From the NCBI GenBank assembly GCA_963625685.1, contig CAVFTR010000004.1:80823-144822 (forward strand): a stretch of DNA of 64,000 nucleotides, given 5' to 3'. Below the pieces are notes generated by a model that had not been told where the DNA came from, did no database searches, and worked only from the letters and a program-made list of their open reading frames with translations. Made by a program: the position numbers and the translations under genes. Below, in pieces: positions 34,915-43,234 of the stretch. How positions within the stretch are numbered: position 1 is the stretch's first letter; each line of letters starts with the position of its first letter. The stretch is from F23-B02 sp963625685. GTDB lineage: Bacteria > Bacillota > Clostridia > Oscillospirales > Oscillospiraceae.

Positions 34915-34941
34915 GCTACGTACGAAAGTATAGTACGCAGC
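34915..34941. promoter_or_regulatory. Dyad in the MarR/LysR divergent region
   Basis: GCTACGTAC and GTACGCAGC (8 of 9 bases pair) flank a 9-bp spacer. The minus-strand TATACT inside the spacer could be the -10 of the marR-exporter operon, so the dyad is a candidate MarR operator. Confidence 0.45.
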
Positions 34942-34944
34942 ATC

Positions 34945-34973
34945 TTGAAATGGAATTCAAAATGCGTTATACT
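34945..34973 (+). promoter_or_regulatory. Sigma-A promoter of the LysR gene
   Basis: TTGAAA at 34945-34950, 17-bp spacer, TATACT at 34968-34973, 46 bp before the ATG. Confidence 0.7.
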
Positions 34974-35019
34974 TAATAAAAACTTTTTATTACAAAGCTG
35001 AATGGGGAAGGATACGGAT

Positions 35020-35904
35020 ATGAACAGTTTTCAGCTGGCCTGCTTTCTGACTGTTGCGGAAACGCTGAATTTTGCAAGAAGCGCGGAGCGCCTGAATATC
35101 ACGCAGCCCGCCGTTACGCATCAGATAAAGTCCCTTGAAGCCGAGCTCGGCGTCGTGCTGTTCAACCGCACCACTCATTCCGTCGAGCTTACAAAGGCGG
35201 GCTTTCTGCTGATAGATGACGCAAGGACCATCGTTGCGGCCACGCAGCGGGTAAAGAAGCGCTATGAAGCCTCGCACGGGCGAGACTTCCCCGTGCTCCG
35301 CATCGGCTGTCACAGCGACGGCTTCCCACGGGAGCTGCCGGAGATACTGAGAGCCTTTGCAGCGGCCTGCCCTGATGTGCATGTGGGTATCCGCATGGCG
35401 CCGTCCCAGGCGCATCTGTACCGTTTTTTGGAGGAAGATAAGATAGATATACTCCTGGCCCTTAAAGAGCCGGACGGTAAGCGAAAGACCCCGGGGATAT
35501 ACCGGGAGCTGGCAAAGAGCCCCACGGTATGCATTTGCTCCGTTGAGCATCCGTTTGCCGGGCGGACGCAGCTGACGATGCAGGAATTATCCGAATCGGA
35601 TCTGATCCTGTATGAGCCGACAAAATCGTCCTTTTTCGATATTCAGATATGGGGAAAGCTGATGGGCAAGCGCGATCCGGAGGAGCTGCATTTCTGCGAA
35701 TCTGCGGTCACAGCAATTATGCTCGCAAAAGCGGGCTACGGAATATTTCTGATGCCGGAGATCTATGCGCCCGCCGATCCGTCACTGGCGGTCGTTCCCC
35801 TGACCGGGCCTGCCGATAATTCCTTCGGGATGTACTATAAATCGCTCAAGGTAAACGCTTATCTGAAGTCGTTCTGCGGGATATTAAAAGAATATTTCGG
35901 CTGA
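35020..35904 (+). CDS. LysR family transcriptional regulator
   Basis: A 294-residue regulator with an N-terminal helix-turn-helix (FLTVAETLNFARSAERLNI, TQPAVTHQIKSLEAELGV, LFNRTTHSVELTKAG) and a periplasmic-binding-like effector domain from about residue 90. The ATG at 35020 gives the normal N-terminus MNSFQLACFLTVAE and lies 7 bases after GGGGAAGGA; ATG 35002 is less likely. It is divergent from the marR-ABC operon, but LysR proteins usually regulate the divergent or adjacent gene, so it may co-regulate that exporter. The effector is unknown. Confidence 0.92.
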   Translation: MNSFQLACFLTVAETLNFARSAERLNITQPAVTHQIKSLEAELGVVLFNRTTHSVELTKAGFLLIDDARTIVAATQRVKKRYEASHGRDFPVLRIGCHSDGFPRELPEILRAFAAACPDVHVGIRMAPSQAHLYRFLEEDKIDILLALKEPDGKRKTPGIYRELAKSPTVCICSVEHPFAGRTQLTMQELSESDLILYEPTKSSFFDIQIWGKLMGKRDPEELHFCESAVTAIMLAKAGYGIFLMPEIYAPADPSLAVVPLTGPADNSFGMYYKSLKVNAYLKSFCGILKEYFG

Positions 35905-35936
35905 CGCACGTCCGCTTCCGCTCAGCTTATATACGC

Positions 35937-35977
35937 AAAAATGCGGCTCACTTTTGTCAGTGAACCGCATTTTTTTG
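35937..35977. terminator. Bidirectional terminator between lysR and rubrerythrin
   Basis: AAAAATGCGGCTCACT pairs with AGTGAACCGCATTTTTTT. The A and T runs on both sides serve both convergent genes. Confidence 0.92.
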
Positions 35978-36002
35978 AGTATCCTTGGATATACAGATAT
36001 TA

Positions 36003-36572
36003 TTACTTGCCGAAGTAGCGCTTGAGCAGACCCTCGAAGGCCTTGCCGTGACGTGCCTCGTCGCGGGCCATCTCATGGACGGTGTCGTGGATGGCGTCGA
36101 GATTGTACTGCTTTGCGAGCTTTGCAAGCTCGAACTTGCCGGCGGTCGCGCCGTTTTCGGCGTCGACGCGCATCTCGAGGTTCTTCTTGGTGCAATCGGT
36201 GACCACCTCGCCGAGGAGCTCGGCGAACTTCGCCGCGTGCTCGGCCTCCTCGTAAGCTGCCTTCTCCCAGTAAAGGCCGATCTCGGGATAGCCTTCACGG
36301 TGAGCGACGCGGGCCATCGCAAGGTACATGCCGACCTCGGAGCACTCGCCCTCGAAGTTTGCGCGCAGACCGCAGATGATCTCCTCGCGGACGTTCTCGG
36401 GAACGTCTTCGCCGAAGGTCTTGCCGACGCCGACTACATGCTCGGCCGCCCAGGTCTTCTCCTCGGACTGCATGGTGAACTTGCTGCCGGGGACATTGCA
36501 GATGGGGCACTTCTCGGGGGGAGTGTCGCCTTCGTGAACATAGCCGCATACGGGGCATACCCATTTTGCCAT
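36003..36572 (-). CDS. Reverse rubrerythrin (rubredoxin-ferritin-like peroxidase)
   Basis: A 189-residue protein with an N-terminal rubredoxin domain (CPVCGYVHEG and CPIC) followed by a ferritin-like diiron domain (about 45-189) with Glu/His ligands in ANFEGECSEVGMYL, YEEAEHAAKF, and MARDEARHGKAFEG. Domain order is the reverse of classical rubrerythrin, so it belongs to the revRbr/NADH peroxidase group that reduces H2O2 in anaerobes. An AGGAGG site precedes the ATG. The gene is monocistronic. A perfect 14-bp palindrome lies about 75 bp upstream. Confidence 0.93.
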   Translation of the reverse strand: MAKWVCPVCGYVHEGDTPPEKCPICNVPGSKFTMQSEEKTWAAEHVVGVGKTFGEDVPENVREEIICGLRANFEGECSEVGMYLAMARVAHREGYPEIGLYWEKAAYEEAEHAAKFAELLGEVVTDCTKKNLEMRVDAENGATAGKFELAKLAKQYNLDAIHDTVHEMARDEARHGKAFEGLLKRYFGK

Positions 36573-36645
36573 AAATTTTTACCTCCTGAAATAAATACAC
36601 TTTATTTTCACTTTAAAATTGAACGACGTGTTCCGTCTTTCTGTA

Positions 36646-36659
36646 CCTATTATAATAGG
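36646..36659. promoter_or_regulatory. 14-bp palindrome upstream of reverse rubrerythrin
   Basis: CCTATTATAATAGG is a perfect palindrome that includes a minus-strand TATAAT. It may be the -10 and a PerR/Fur-like half site for the rubrerythrin gene; no good -35 is seen. Confidence 0.4.
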
Positions 36660-36746
36660 AGGCAGGCGATGCAACTGTGGCATATGCTACAGGAAAATGG
36701 ATGTTTTTAAGAAATTTAACATGTTGCTATATGATATATGGTATAT

Positions 36747-37700
36747 TCATTCGACAAGGGCCGCCAGAGCGGGACCGGCCGCCCTGCCGAACAGGCGTAT
36801 CGCGGCCAGCGCCTCCTGCAGGGTATTGCCGTTGCTGCCGACCTCGAGTATCATCGAGCCGGGCGTGAGGTGCTGATTATAGCGGTACTTTGTCAGCGTT
36901 ATCGGCCGCATGAGGCTGGGGTAGACGCTGCATACGGCGTCCTGAAGATATACGGCAAGGCTCAGATTCTGCCGCCAGTTCGGATGCTCAAGGCCGCTTG
37001 CGTCGCTCCCGACGAAGAGCATTATCTGACTTGCGCACACGCCGCGCTCCGTGGCGGTCGTCTTGTATGTCACGGTGTCCGAGCACAGCGCGTCTCGGTG
37101 CAGGTCGATCACGATCCTTATGCTCGGATAGTCGGCGAGGTATTTTTCCGTCGCCTCGCAGCTGCGGTTGTACGAGCCCGTGTAGCTCGGATAGTCGAAC
37201 ACCTGCGTGTCGTGGATGACGTTCAGGCCGCAGTCTGTGAGTATCTGCGCAAGCTCCGTGCCGACGCGTATTACGTTAAGGCTCTGGTCGAGCGTGCGGT
37301 TGGTGCCGAGATCGTCGTATTTGTCCAGTCCCGCGGGGTGGTAGGCCTCGCTCGAGTGGGTGTGTATTATAAGTATCTGCGGCAGACCCGCCTCGAGCCT
37401 CACCGAGCAGCCCGCGCTCAGAACGGAGCTCATGTCGATATCGTAGCCCGAGGTGTTTTTCATGGACATCCCGCCGGCTATGGTCGTCGGGATTATCGTC
37501 GGCGCCGGAGCGGCGCTCGACACCGGCCCGGGCGTCGGAGAGGGAGCTGCGCTCGGCAGGGGACTCTCCTGAGACATGTCCGTCAGCGTGATAGTGTTTT
37601 TCACAGCCTCGCCGCCGTCGAGCCTGAGATAAAGAGCGAAGCCGTACAGGCAGCACAGGGCAAGTCCGCCCACGATGATCAGCTTTAGTTTTTTCAGCAT
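36747..37700 (-). CDS. spoIIP: Stage II sporulation protein P-like amidase/endopeptidase
   Basis: A 317-residue protein with an N-terminal membrane anchor (LIIVGGLALCCLYGFALYL), a Pro/Ser-rich linker (residues 45-75) and a SpoIIP domain with the zinc-site motifs ILIIHTHSSEAYHPAG and IRIVIDLHRDAL. SpoIIP works with SpoIID and SpoIIM in peptidoglycan remodelling during engulfment, with amidase and endopeptidase activity. Start at 37700 follows GGGAGGG; an upstream in-frame ATG at 37733 is not preceded by a good site. It is monocistronic here. Confidence 0.88.
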   Translation of the reverse strand: MLKKLKLIIVGGLALCCLYGFALYLRLDGGEAVKNTITLTDMSQESPLPSAAPSPTPGPVSSAAPAPTIIPTTIAGGMSMKNTSGYDIDMSSVLSAGCSVRLEAGLPQILIIHTHSSEAYHPAGLDKYDDLGTNRTLDQSLNVIRVGTELAQILTDCGLNVIHDTQVFDYPSYTGSYNRSCEATEKYLADYPSIRIVIDLHRDALCSDTVTYKTTATERGVCASQIMLFVGSDASGLEHPNWRQNLSLAVYLQDAVCSVYPSLMRPITLTKYRYNQHLTPGSMILEVGSNGNTLQEALAAIRLFGRAAGPALAALVE

Positions 37701-37814
37701 ACCGAGCCCTCCCGTCAGACAATTATACTGCACGGGAGCTTAAAATATGCCGTACCTGCCCGCAGGAGCTTATGCATTATGTAAACCAAAAATATTCAGA
37801 AACGAGGTCTTATT

Positions 37815-38057
37815 ATGCATATTACTTACCGCCCGAAGGGCGTATGCTCGCAGCTTTTCGAGATCGATATCGAAGACGGGCGCATAGAAAAAGTGGAGGT
37901 CAAAGGCGGCTGCGACGGCAATCTGCAAGGCATTTCGCGGCTTCTGGTGGGGATGAGGGTCGAGGACGCCGCGGCCAGGTTAGAGGGGATAAGCTGCGGA
38001 TATAAGAACACCTCCTGCCCCGATCAGCTGTCCAAAGCTATGAAAAACTGCATATAA
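37815..38057 (+). CDS. TSCPD domain protein (TIGR03905-like)
   Basis: An 80-residue protein ending with GYKNTSCPDQLSKAMKNCI, which contains the TSCPD motif; GGCDGNLQGISRLLVGM is typical of the TIGR03905 small TSCPD family. Related domains sit at the C-terminus of class II ribonucleotide reductases. The stand-alone role is unknown. An ACGAGGT site precedes the ATG. It lies alone between the spoIIP-like gene and a long AT-rich gap. Confidence 0.9.
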   Translation: MHITYRPKGVCSQLFEIDIEDGRIEKVEVKGGCDGNLQGISRLLVGMRVEDAAARLEGISCGYKNTSCPDQLSKAMKNCI

Positions 38058-38412
38058 AAATGCGGTTTTAGTTTACATAATATTTTTTCATAACGCATTT
38101 GATTTACATAACGTTATACATGTGATTGATGTTTGTAATAATTTTTACGGTTTTTTAAGAAATTGTTGTCGAAATTCGGCTTTTGTGCAAACTGACTAAT
38201 GCACAAAATAATGTGTTTTTGGCTTATAAAGACCCCAAATCTTGCGGTTTTTGAAGCCGATGTGTGAAATATGCACAATTCGACACATGTCCATTTGTGC
38301 AAAATATCTATTTACTCATTTGCGAACGTTCCGCTATAATTAATATGCCCGAGAGTAATAGGGCGACATTCGGTGTTTTGCCGAATCAATTTTTTATGAC
38401 AGGAGCGTTAAT
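38058..38412. other. 355-bp AT-rich regulatory gap with TTTGTGCA dyads
   Basis: No credible gene. Four copies of a TTTGTGCA-like motif make two dyads: TTTTGTGCA (38181-38189) with TGCACAAAA (38200-38208), and TGCACAA (38272-38278) with TTGTGCA (38295-38301). Two TTACATAA repeats occur near 38075 and 38103. A small hairpin ATTCGG/CCGAAT followed by CAATTTTTT lies in the leader just before the next gene. Confidence 0.6.
38311..38340 (+). promoter_or_regulatory. Promoter of the SleB-like hydrolase gene
   Basis: TTTACT at 38311-38316, 18-bp spacer, TATAAT at 38335-38340, giving a leader of about 65 nt. Confidence 0.6.
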
Positions 38413-39255
38413 ATGAGTAAGCTGAAAAAGAACAGTATTGCACTCGTGTTCGTTATCTGTCTGCTGTGCGTTTTCCTCTGCGGCTCCGCGCTGGCCGAGG
38501 AAACTGACAACGGCGTGAGCTATACCGAGACTCCGGTATATGTCGACGGACTGCTGTCCTGCCGCGGCTATATGATAGGGGATAATTCCTATGTTTCGCT
38601 TGAAGCGGCCTGCGCTGTCCTCGGCTACGACGCCGATGTTTATTATGACAAAGAGATAAATAAGCTGACCGTCGAGGTCGCCGGCATAACGATCGAGGCC
38701 GGCTTTGAGGACTACTATCTGTGCGCAAACGGCAGATACCTCTACATTCCCGACGGCTATATGGAGATTGGCGGCTGCTTCATAATCCCGACGGAGGCTC
38801 TGGCGAAGATATTCACGCTGGACGTCTCGTGGGACGAGGAGCTCGACGCGGTCAACCTCAGCACGGCAGACGAACAGATCCTCCTGAGCGGGGACGAGTA
38901 CTACAATGAGGACGATCTCTACTGGATGAGCAGGATCATCACCTGGGAGTCGGGCAATCAGCCCGTCGCGGGCCAGATAGGCGTCGGCAACGTCATTTTA
39001 AACCGCGCGGGAGACGCGAGGTTCGGCGAGACGATCAAGGACGTTATCTTTCAGGCCGGACAGTTCAGCGTCGTCTCGAGCGGCGCTATCTACGGCGAGC
39101 CGTATGATATAAGCCTTATCTGCGCAAAGCTCGTGTACGAGGGCTACAACACCGTCGGCGACGCGCTGTTTTTCCAGACCGGACGGTACTGGGGCAGCGG
39201 AATGATCGAAACGACCTGGCTGTGCCAGATAGGCGACCACAATTTCTTTAACTGA
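38413..39255 (+). CDS. Exported cell-wall hydrolase (SleB/Hydrolase_2 family)
   Basis: A 280-residue exported enzyme with a signal peptide (ALVFVICLLCVFLCGSALA), a copper-amine-oxidase-N-like stalk domain (about 38-145, SYVSLEAACAVLGYDADVYY) and a C-terminal Hydrolase_2 domain (about 165-280). The likely catalytic Glu is in IITWESGNQPVAGQIGVGNV, followed by VILNRAGDARFG and FSVVSSGAIY. The family includes the spore-cortex-lytic enzyme SleB, but similar proteins also act in vegetative wall turnover. AGGAGCG precedes the ATG. A terminator follows. Confidence 0.9.
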   Translation: MSKLKKNSIALVFVICLLCVFLCGSALAEETDNGVSYTETPVYVDGLLSCRGYMIGDNSYVSLEAACAVLGYDADVYYDKEINKLTVEVAGITIEAGFEDYYLCANGRYLYIPDGYMEIGGCFIIPTEALAKIFTLDVSWDEELDAVNLSTADEQILLSGDEYYNEDDLYWMSRIITWESGNQPVAGQIGVGNVILNRAGDARFGETIKDVIFQAGQFSVVSSGAIYGEPYDISLICAKLVYEGYNTVGDALFFQTGRYWGSGMIETTWLCQIGDHNFFN

Positions 39256-39279
39256 TTGATAAAAGAAAACGGATATGCT

Positions 39280-39314
39280 AAAATGAGTTGGGCAAAGACC
39301 CAACTCATTTTTTC
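39280..39314 (+). terminator. Intrinsic terminator after the SleB-like gene
   Basis: AAAATGAGTTGGG pairs with CCCAACTCATTTTTT. It lies only 12 bp before rsmG. Confidence 0.9.
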
Positions 39315-39325
39315 TTGGAGCTTTT

Positions 39326-40027
39326 ATGGACAGGATATTGAACGAAGGCCTTGCGCAGCTCGGCGTCACGCCGGACGCGAGGGCCGTCGAGAGACTTAAG
39401 GCATATTACGAATATCTCGAGGAGCGAAACCGCGTCATGAACCTGACCGCCATAAGCGGTATGGAGGACGTCGCGAGGCTTCATTTTCTCGACTGCGCCG
39501 CGCTGCTCGGAGTCTGCGATTTTGCCGGCAAAAGGGTAGTCGACGTCGGGACGGGCGCGGGCTTTCCGGGCATGGTGCTCAAGATAGTGCAGCCGGATAT
39601 GGACATAACGCTGCTGGACAGTCTCAATAAGCGTATTGACTTTCTCGCGCAGCTGAGCGATAAGCTCGCGCTCACGGGCATGGAATGTGTTCACGCCCGC
39701 GCAGAGGAGCTTACCGAGGAGCGCCGTGCGTCCTATGATATCGCCGTATCGCGCGCCGTTGCGCGTCTGGGCACGCTCTGCGAGCTGTGCCTGCCGTATC
39801 TGCGCACGGGCGGGACGTTTATCGCGATGAAGGGCCCCGACTGCGACGGGGAGGCCGCGGAGGCGGAAAGCGCCATGCAGCTGCTCGGCGCGCGGCTTAA
39901 AGACATCGTCCGCTACACCGTCCCGGGAACGGATATCACCCACGCCGCCGTCGTCATCGAAAAGGCAAAGCCCACGCACCCGAAATACCCGCGCAAATGG
40001 GCGCAGATAAAAAAGCAGCCGCTGTAA
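39326..40027 (+). CDS. rsmG: 16S rRNA (guanine527-N7)-methyltransferase RsmG
   Basis: A 233-residue SAM-dependent methyltransferase that modifies G527 of 16S rRNA. SAM-binding motif VVDVGTGAGFPGMVLKI, and family motifs NLTAISGMEDVARLHFLDC and ARAVARLGTLCELCLPYL (the track SRAVARLGT) are clear. TTGGAG precedes the ATG. It is often part of the mnmE-mnmG-rsmG cluster near the origin in Bacillota, but those partners are not here. Confidence 0.95.
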   Translation: MDRILNEGLAQLGVTPDARAVERLKAYYEYLEERNRVMNLTAISGMEDVARLHFLDCAALLGVCDFAGKRVVDVGTGAGFPGMVLKIVQPDMDITLLDSLNKRIDFLAQLSDKLALTGMECVHARAEELTEERRASYDIAVSRAVARLGTLCELCLPYLRTGGTFIAMKGPDCDGEAAEAESAMQLLGARLKDIVRYTVPGTDITHAAVVIEKAKPTHPKYPRKWAQIKKQPL

Positions 40028-40093
40028 CGGCGCTTAAAAAGCTCAGGCCGCTGGAGAAGCGGGAATAACGGAGGCTTTCAACGGAGGAATTTT

Positions 40094-40552
40094 ATGAGCG
40101 TATGCACATTTATTGCGTCTGACTTCCCTTTAGCGGAAGCCGCGCCGGAGCGCGACTATCCGATCGAGATAAACGTCGATAACGGTACGATATACGACGG
40201 AGATGCAGACGACAACTTTTTTCTGCTTCCGTTTACGGAGGTATGGGAATACAGCAGCAAAAAGCATGGAGTATGTCTGCAATGGAACTACTGCACGGAG
40301 GGCAGAGCGGGTCGGATCGTTGAGTATCTTAAAAACGCCCTGCAGAACACGGCTTCTGTGGAGCTTTGGCATGTGTGGTTAGGGACGGGCGATGAATTTG
40401 AGGTAAGACCTGTTGTTCATCGGCAGACGATATCCGTTGCCGGGCTTGCGGCAGAACATATCAGGAAAATTGATGAGGCGGAGCTCTGGAACACTCCCGA
40501 TAAAATGTATCCCGGCAGACCGTCGTTCTATTGTTTGGAAATACGGCGATAG
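40094..40552 (+). CDS. Conserved hypothetical cytoplasmic protein
   Basis: A 152-residue soluble protein with no signal peptide or membrane segment and many acidic and aromatic residues (DNFFLLPFTEVWEYSSKKHG, NTASVELWHVWLG). I do not recognise a domain. A good GGAGG site lies 6 bases before the ATG, and codon use resembles the neighbours. It follows rsmG by 66 bp and precedes a bidirectional terminator. Confidence 0.65.
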   Translation: MSVCTFIASDFPLAEAAPERDYPIEINVDNGTIYDGDADDNFFLLPFTEVWEYSSKKHGVCLQWNYCTEGRAGRIVEYLKNALQNTASVELWHVWLGTGDEFEVRPVVHRQTISVAGLAAEHIRKIDEAELWNTPDKMYPGRPSFYCLEIRR

Positions 40553-40597
40553 TGCCGGAGCAGAATGCCTCTTGCAAATGAAAAAAGCCATAAAATG

Positions 40598-40632
40598 AAA
40601 AAATGACCCGTCCTCAGGCAGGTCATTTTTTC
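40598..40632. terminator. Bidirectional terminator
   Basis: AAAAATGACC pairs with GGTCATTTTTT around a 12-nt loop. It serves the hypothetical gene on the plus strand and the nucleoside kinase gene on the minus strand. Confidence 0.8.
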
Positions 40633-40654
40633 GTGCTGCCGGCATCAGACCGGC

Positions 40655-41587
40655 TTATTCGTATTCTCCGCCGCCGATGAACTCGCGTATCAGCGCGTCG
40701 GGAGCGACGAGCTTTTCGTCTATAACGCCGAAGAGCTGGAGCGCGGGGAGCACCGTGCGCAGCTCGTCGTAGCGCTCTATGCCCTCGGGAATGGAGGAGA
40801 ACAGCTGCGTCGCCGTCTCGTTCATGACGGCCATCTCGTAGGGGAAGGCCGAGTCGAACAGGAAGTTTGCCTTGTTCTTGAACGGCGAGATGTAGCTCTT
40901 TTCACCTCTGCGGACGTTTGCCCACATCCTGAGCGTCATCGCGGGGTCCGCGCCGCGGAAGTTATAGTCGCGCACCGTGCGCCGCACGAGCCTGAACCAG
41001 GTGCCCTTGAAGCAGACCTGCCCGTTGAACTTGACGTTGCTGCGCGCCGAGATGTAGAGCTTGAAGGCGTCGGGGTGCTTTTCGGTTATCATATCATTCA
41101 GGGCGTGTATGCCCTCAAAAACGACTATCTCGTCCTTCTTGAGCTTTATCGACTTCGACGGCTCGAGCACGCGCATCTGGCGGGAAAACTCGTATTTCGG
41201 TATGAATATGCGCTTGCCCTCGGCCAGCATGGTGAAGTGCTCGTTCAAAAGCTCCATGTCGAGGCACAGAGGAGACTCCAGATCAATGTCGCCCTCGGGA
41301 GTACGCGGCGCGGTCGCGGGATCGACGGTCTTGAAATAGTCGTCCATGCCGACGTAGTGCGCGTGAACGCCGCGCCGCTCGAGCTCCTCGCTTATCTTGC
41401 GCGCGGTCGTCGTCTTGCCCGAGCCAGAGGGGCCGGACATGAGGACGATGGGGCTGCGCCTGCTGTTTTCGATTATCTTATCCGCCGCGTCTCTCACGCG
41501 GCCCTCGTACACCGCGTCGCAGTCCTCGATGAAGCCCCTGGGGTCGGCCACGGTGCGATAGTTTATCTCCTTGAGGTCAAATGCCAT
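40655..41587 (-). CDS. Nucleoside (uridine-type) kinase
   Basis: A 310-residue P-loop kinase of the uridine kinase/phosphoribulokinase family. Walker A GPSGSGKTTTARKI (near residues 52-65), DDYF in HYVGMDDYFKTVDP, and FEGIHALND match uridine kinases. Related Clostridia proteins often carry an N-terminal TGS or threonyl-tRNA-synthetase-like region of about 200 residues; this one has only about 45 residues before the kinase. Its start overlaps the hemZ stop (TAATG), so it is downstream of hemZ in one operon. Confidence 0.88.
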   Translation of the reverse strand: MAFDLKEINYRTVADPRGFIEDCDAVYEGRVRDAADKIIENSRRSPIVLMSGPSGSGKTTTARKISEELERRGVHAHYVGMDDYFKTVDPATAPRTPEGDIDLESPLCLDMELLNEHFTMLAEGKRIFIPKYEFSRQMRVLEPSKSIKLKKDEIVVFEGIHALNDMITEKHPDAFKLYISARSNVKFNGQVCFKGTWFRLVRRTVRDYNFRGADPAMTLRMWANVRRGEKSYISPFKNKANFLFDSAFPYEMAVMNETATQLFSSIPEGIERYDELRTVLPALQLFGVIDEKLVAPDALIREFIGGGEYE

Positions 41588-43065
41588 TACTTTTCGCTCT
41601 CCTTACTGTAGAAATCTATTATGCCCTGCTTGTCGCCGCAGGTCTTTTGTATGCCGGATATGTATTCGCTCGGATATTTCGGCGCAAAGAAGCGGATGTT
41701 CCGCCCGCCGCAGGGGGAGACGAGCTTTGTCGAGCCGCCGCCGCCGAGCGCGACGATGGAGCACAGCTCCTCCATGATACACACGTTGTACAGATTCTCG
41801 CTGCCGGGCCTTGCCCAGCCCACGTTTTCAAAGCCGCCGGACATGAATTTCTGCCTGTACAGATAGTACGGCGCCCAACCGCCGCGGCGCAGCCTCTCCC
41901 CGGCGATATCGAGCATTCTGCCGACCTCGCGCTCACCCGGTATCTCGCTTCCCTCGAGCGTTATGCGCGAGCCCCTTTTGAGCGAGAGCGTGTGTACCGT
42001 TATATTCTCCGGCTCGAGCCCGATAACGGCGCCGAGCGTTTTTTCAAAGCCCTCGGCGCTGTCGGAGGGGAGCCCTGCGATGAGGTCCATATTCACCGCC
42101 ATGCCGCCGATACGGCGCACCCTATCCAGCGCGTCGAGAATATCCCCCGCCGAGTGCCTGCGGCCTATGACCCCGAGCACCTCGTCGCTCATCGTCTGCG
42201 GGTTGACGCTTATCCTGTCGACGCCGTGCGCGCGCAGAGCGCGCAGCTTATCCTCCGTTATAGTGTCGGGACGGCCTGCCTCGACGGTGTATTCGCGCAG
42301 GCGCGAAAGCTCAAAGCGCTCATCTATCTCAGAGCACAGCCGGTCAAGCTGATCTGCGCTCAGCGTCGTGGGCGTTCCGCCGCCCATGTATATGGATATG
42401 ACCGAAAGCCCGAGCCTGCTCACGGCGTCCGCCGCCGCGTCGATCTCCTGCATGAGCGCATCCAGAAAAGGCGGGATGAGCTTCATGCTCTTTTCGACCG
42501 ACTGGCTCACGAAGCTGCAATACGAGCACCTTGTAGGGCAGAAGGGTATGCCGACGTACAGGCAGATATCGCGCGCATCCAGGCTCTTTACGATGCTCTC
42601 TGTCACAAGCGCCGTGTCGCGGCAGAGCGCGGCGCGCTGCCCGGAAACATCGTAGTCCGAGATGAATTTCCGCAGCGCCGCGTCGGGCGTTTTTCCTTTT
42701 AGCTCCTCGCGGAAGAGCTTCCCCGGCCTCACGCCCGTGAGCATGCCCCATGCGGGCCTTTCGTGCCCGGCTCTCAGCGCGGCGCGGTAAAACGCCGTTT
42801 TTATTATGCGGCTGCAAAGCTTATCCCTGGCTATACCGTCCGTCATAAGGGCGGTCCTGACGGAGCTTTTTGCTCTGTGCTCCGCTCCGTTTATGACAAG
42901 GCGGCAGCTTGCCGTCGTGAGGCTTTCGCCCTGCGAGAGCCTCAGCTCGACCCTGTCTCCCTCGGGCCTGCCCTCGGGGTATTCCGGCCGCTCGGCGGGG
43001 TAGAGCGACAGCAGCATCTGTTCGGCTGCGTATTTATAATCATGTCCGTAAAAATAAAGTCTCAC
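41587..43065 (-). CDS. hemZ: Radical-SAM coproporphyrinogen III oxidase HemZ
   Basis: A 492-residue radical SAM enzyme of the HemN/HemZ group. The cluster motif CPTRCSYCSF, SAM-related YMGGGTPTTLSADQLDRLC, EAGRPDTIT, RISVNPQTM, and NMDLIAGLP are all visible. HemZ has an N-terminal extension before the radical SAM domain, as here (about 170 residues). The GTG at 43065 is chosen because AAGGAGA lies 8 bases upstream and the protein then begins RLYFYGHDYKYAAEQML; an upstream ATG would add an AT-rich, unrelated stretch. It is the lead gene of a pair with the nucleoside kinase. Confidence 0.93.
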   Translation of the reverse strand: MRLYFYGHDYKYAAEQMLLSLYPAERPEYPEGRPEGDRVELRLSQGESLTTASCRLVINGAEHRAKSSVRTALMTDGIARDKLCSRIIKTAFYRAALRAGHERPAWGMLTGVRPGKLFREELKGKTPDAALRKFISDYDVSGQRAALCRDTALVTESIVKSLDARDICLYVGIPFCPTRCSYCSFVSQSVEKSMKLIPPFLDALMQEIDAAADAVSRLGLSVISIYMGGGTPTTLSADQLDRLCSEIDERFELSRLREYTVEAGRPDTITEDKLRALRAHGVDRISVNPQTMSDEVLGVIGRRHSAGDILDALDRVRRIGGMAVNMDLIAGLPSDSAEGFEKTLGAVIGLEPENITVHTLSLKRGSRITLEGSEIPGEREVGRMLDIAGERLRRGGWAPYYLYRQKFMSGGFENVGWARPGSENLYNVCIMEELCSIVALGGGGSTKLVSPCGGRNIRFFAPKYPSEYISGIQKTCGDKQGIIDFYSKESEK

Positions 43066-43234
43066 GGCGCGTCTCCTTGTGCGATGATAATTAAAATTAT
43101 ACCACATGGAATTAATTATTACAACAATTTGAAAGATAAGCTGCAAACAGAAGCTGCGGCTATAAAATATGCTGCGATTTTTTTGATCTTTTTCGGTGAT
43201 TTCTGCGTTTATATATATGAAAAGAGGTGAGCAG

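Noticed and set aside
38114..38302. A 62-codon minus-strand frame in the AT-rich gap
   Set aside because: No ribosome site, no domain, and it covers the TTTGTGCA dyads; more likely regulatory DNA.
38361..38400. Possible c-di-GMP or c-di-AMP riboswitch before the SleB-like gene
   Set aside because: Only a short hairpin with a T run is present; the conserved core sequences of those aptamers were not found.
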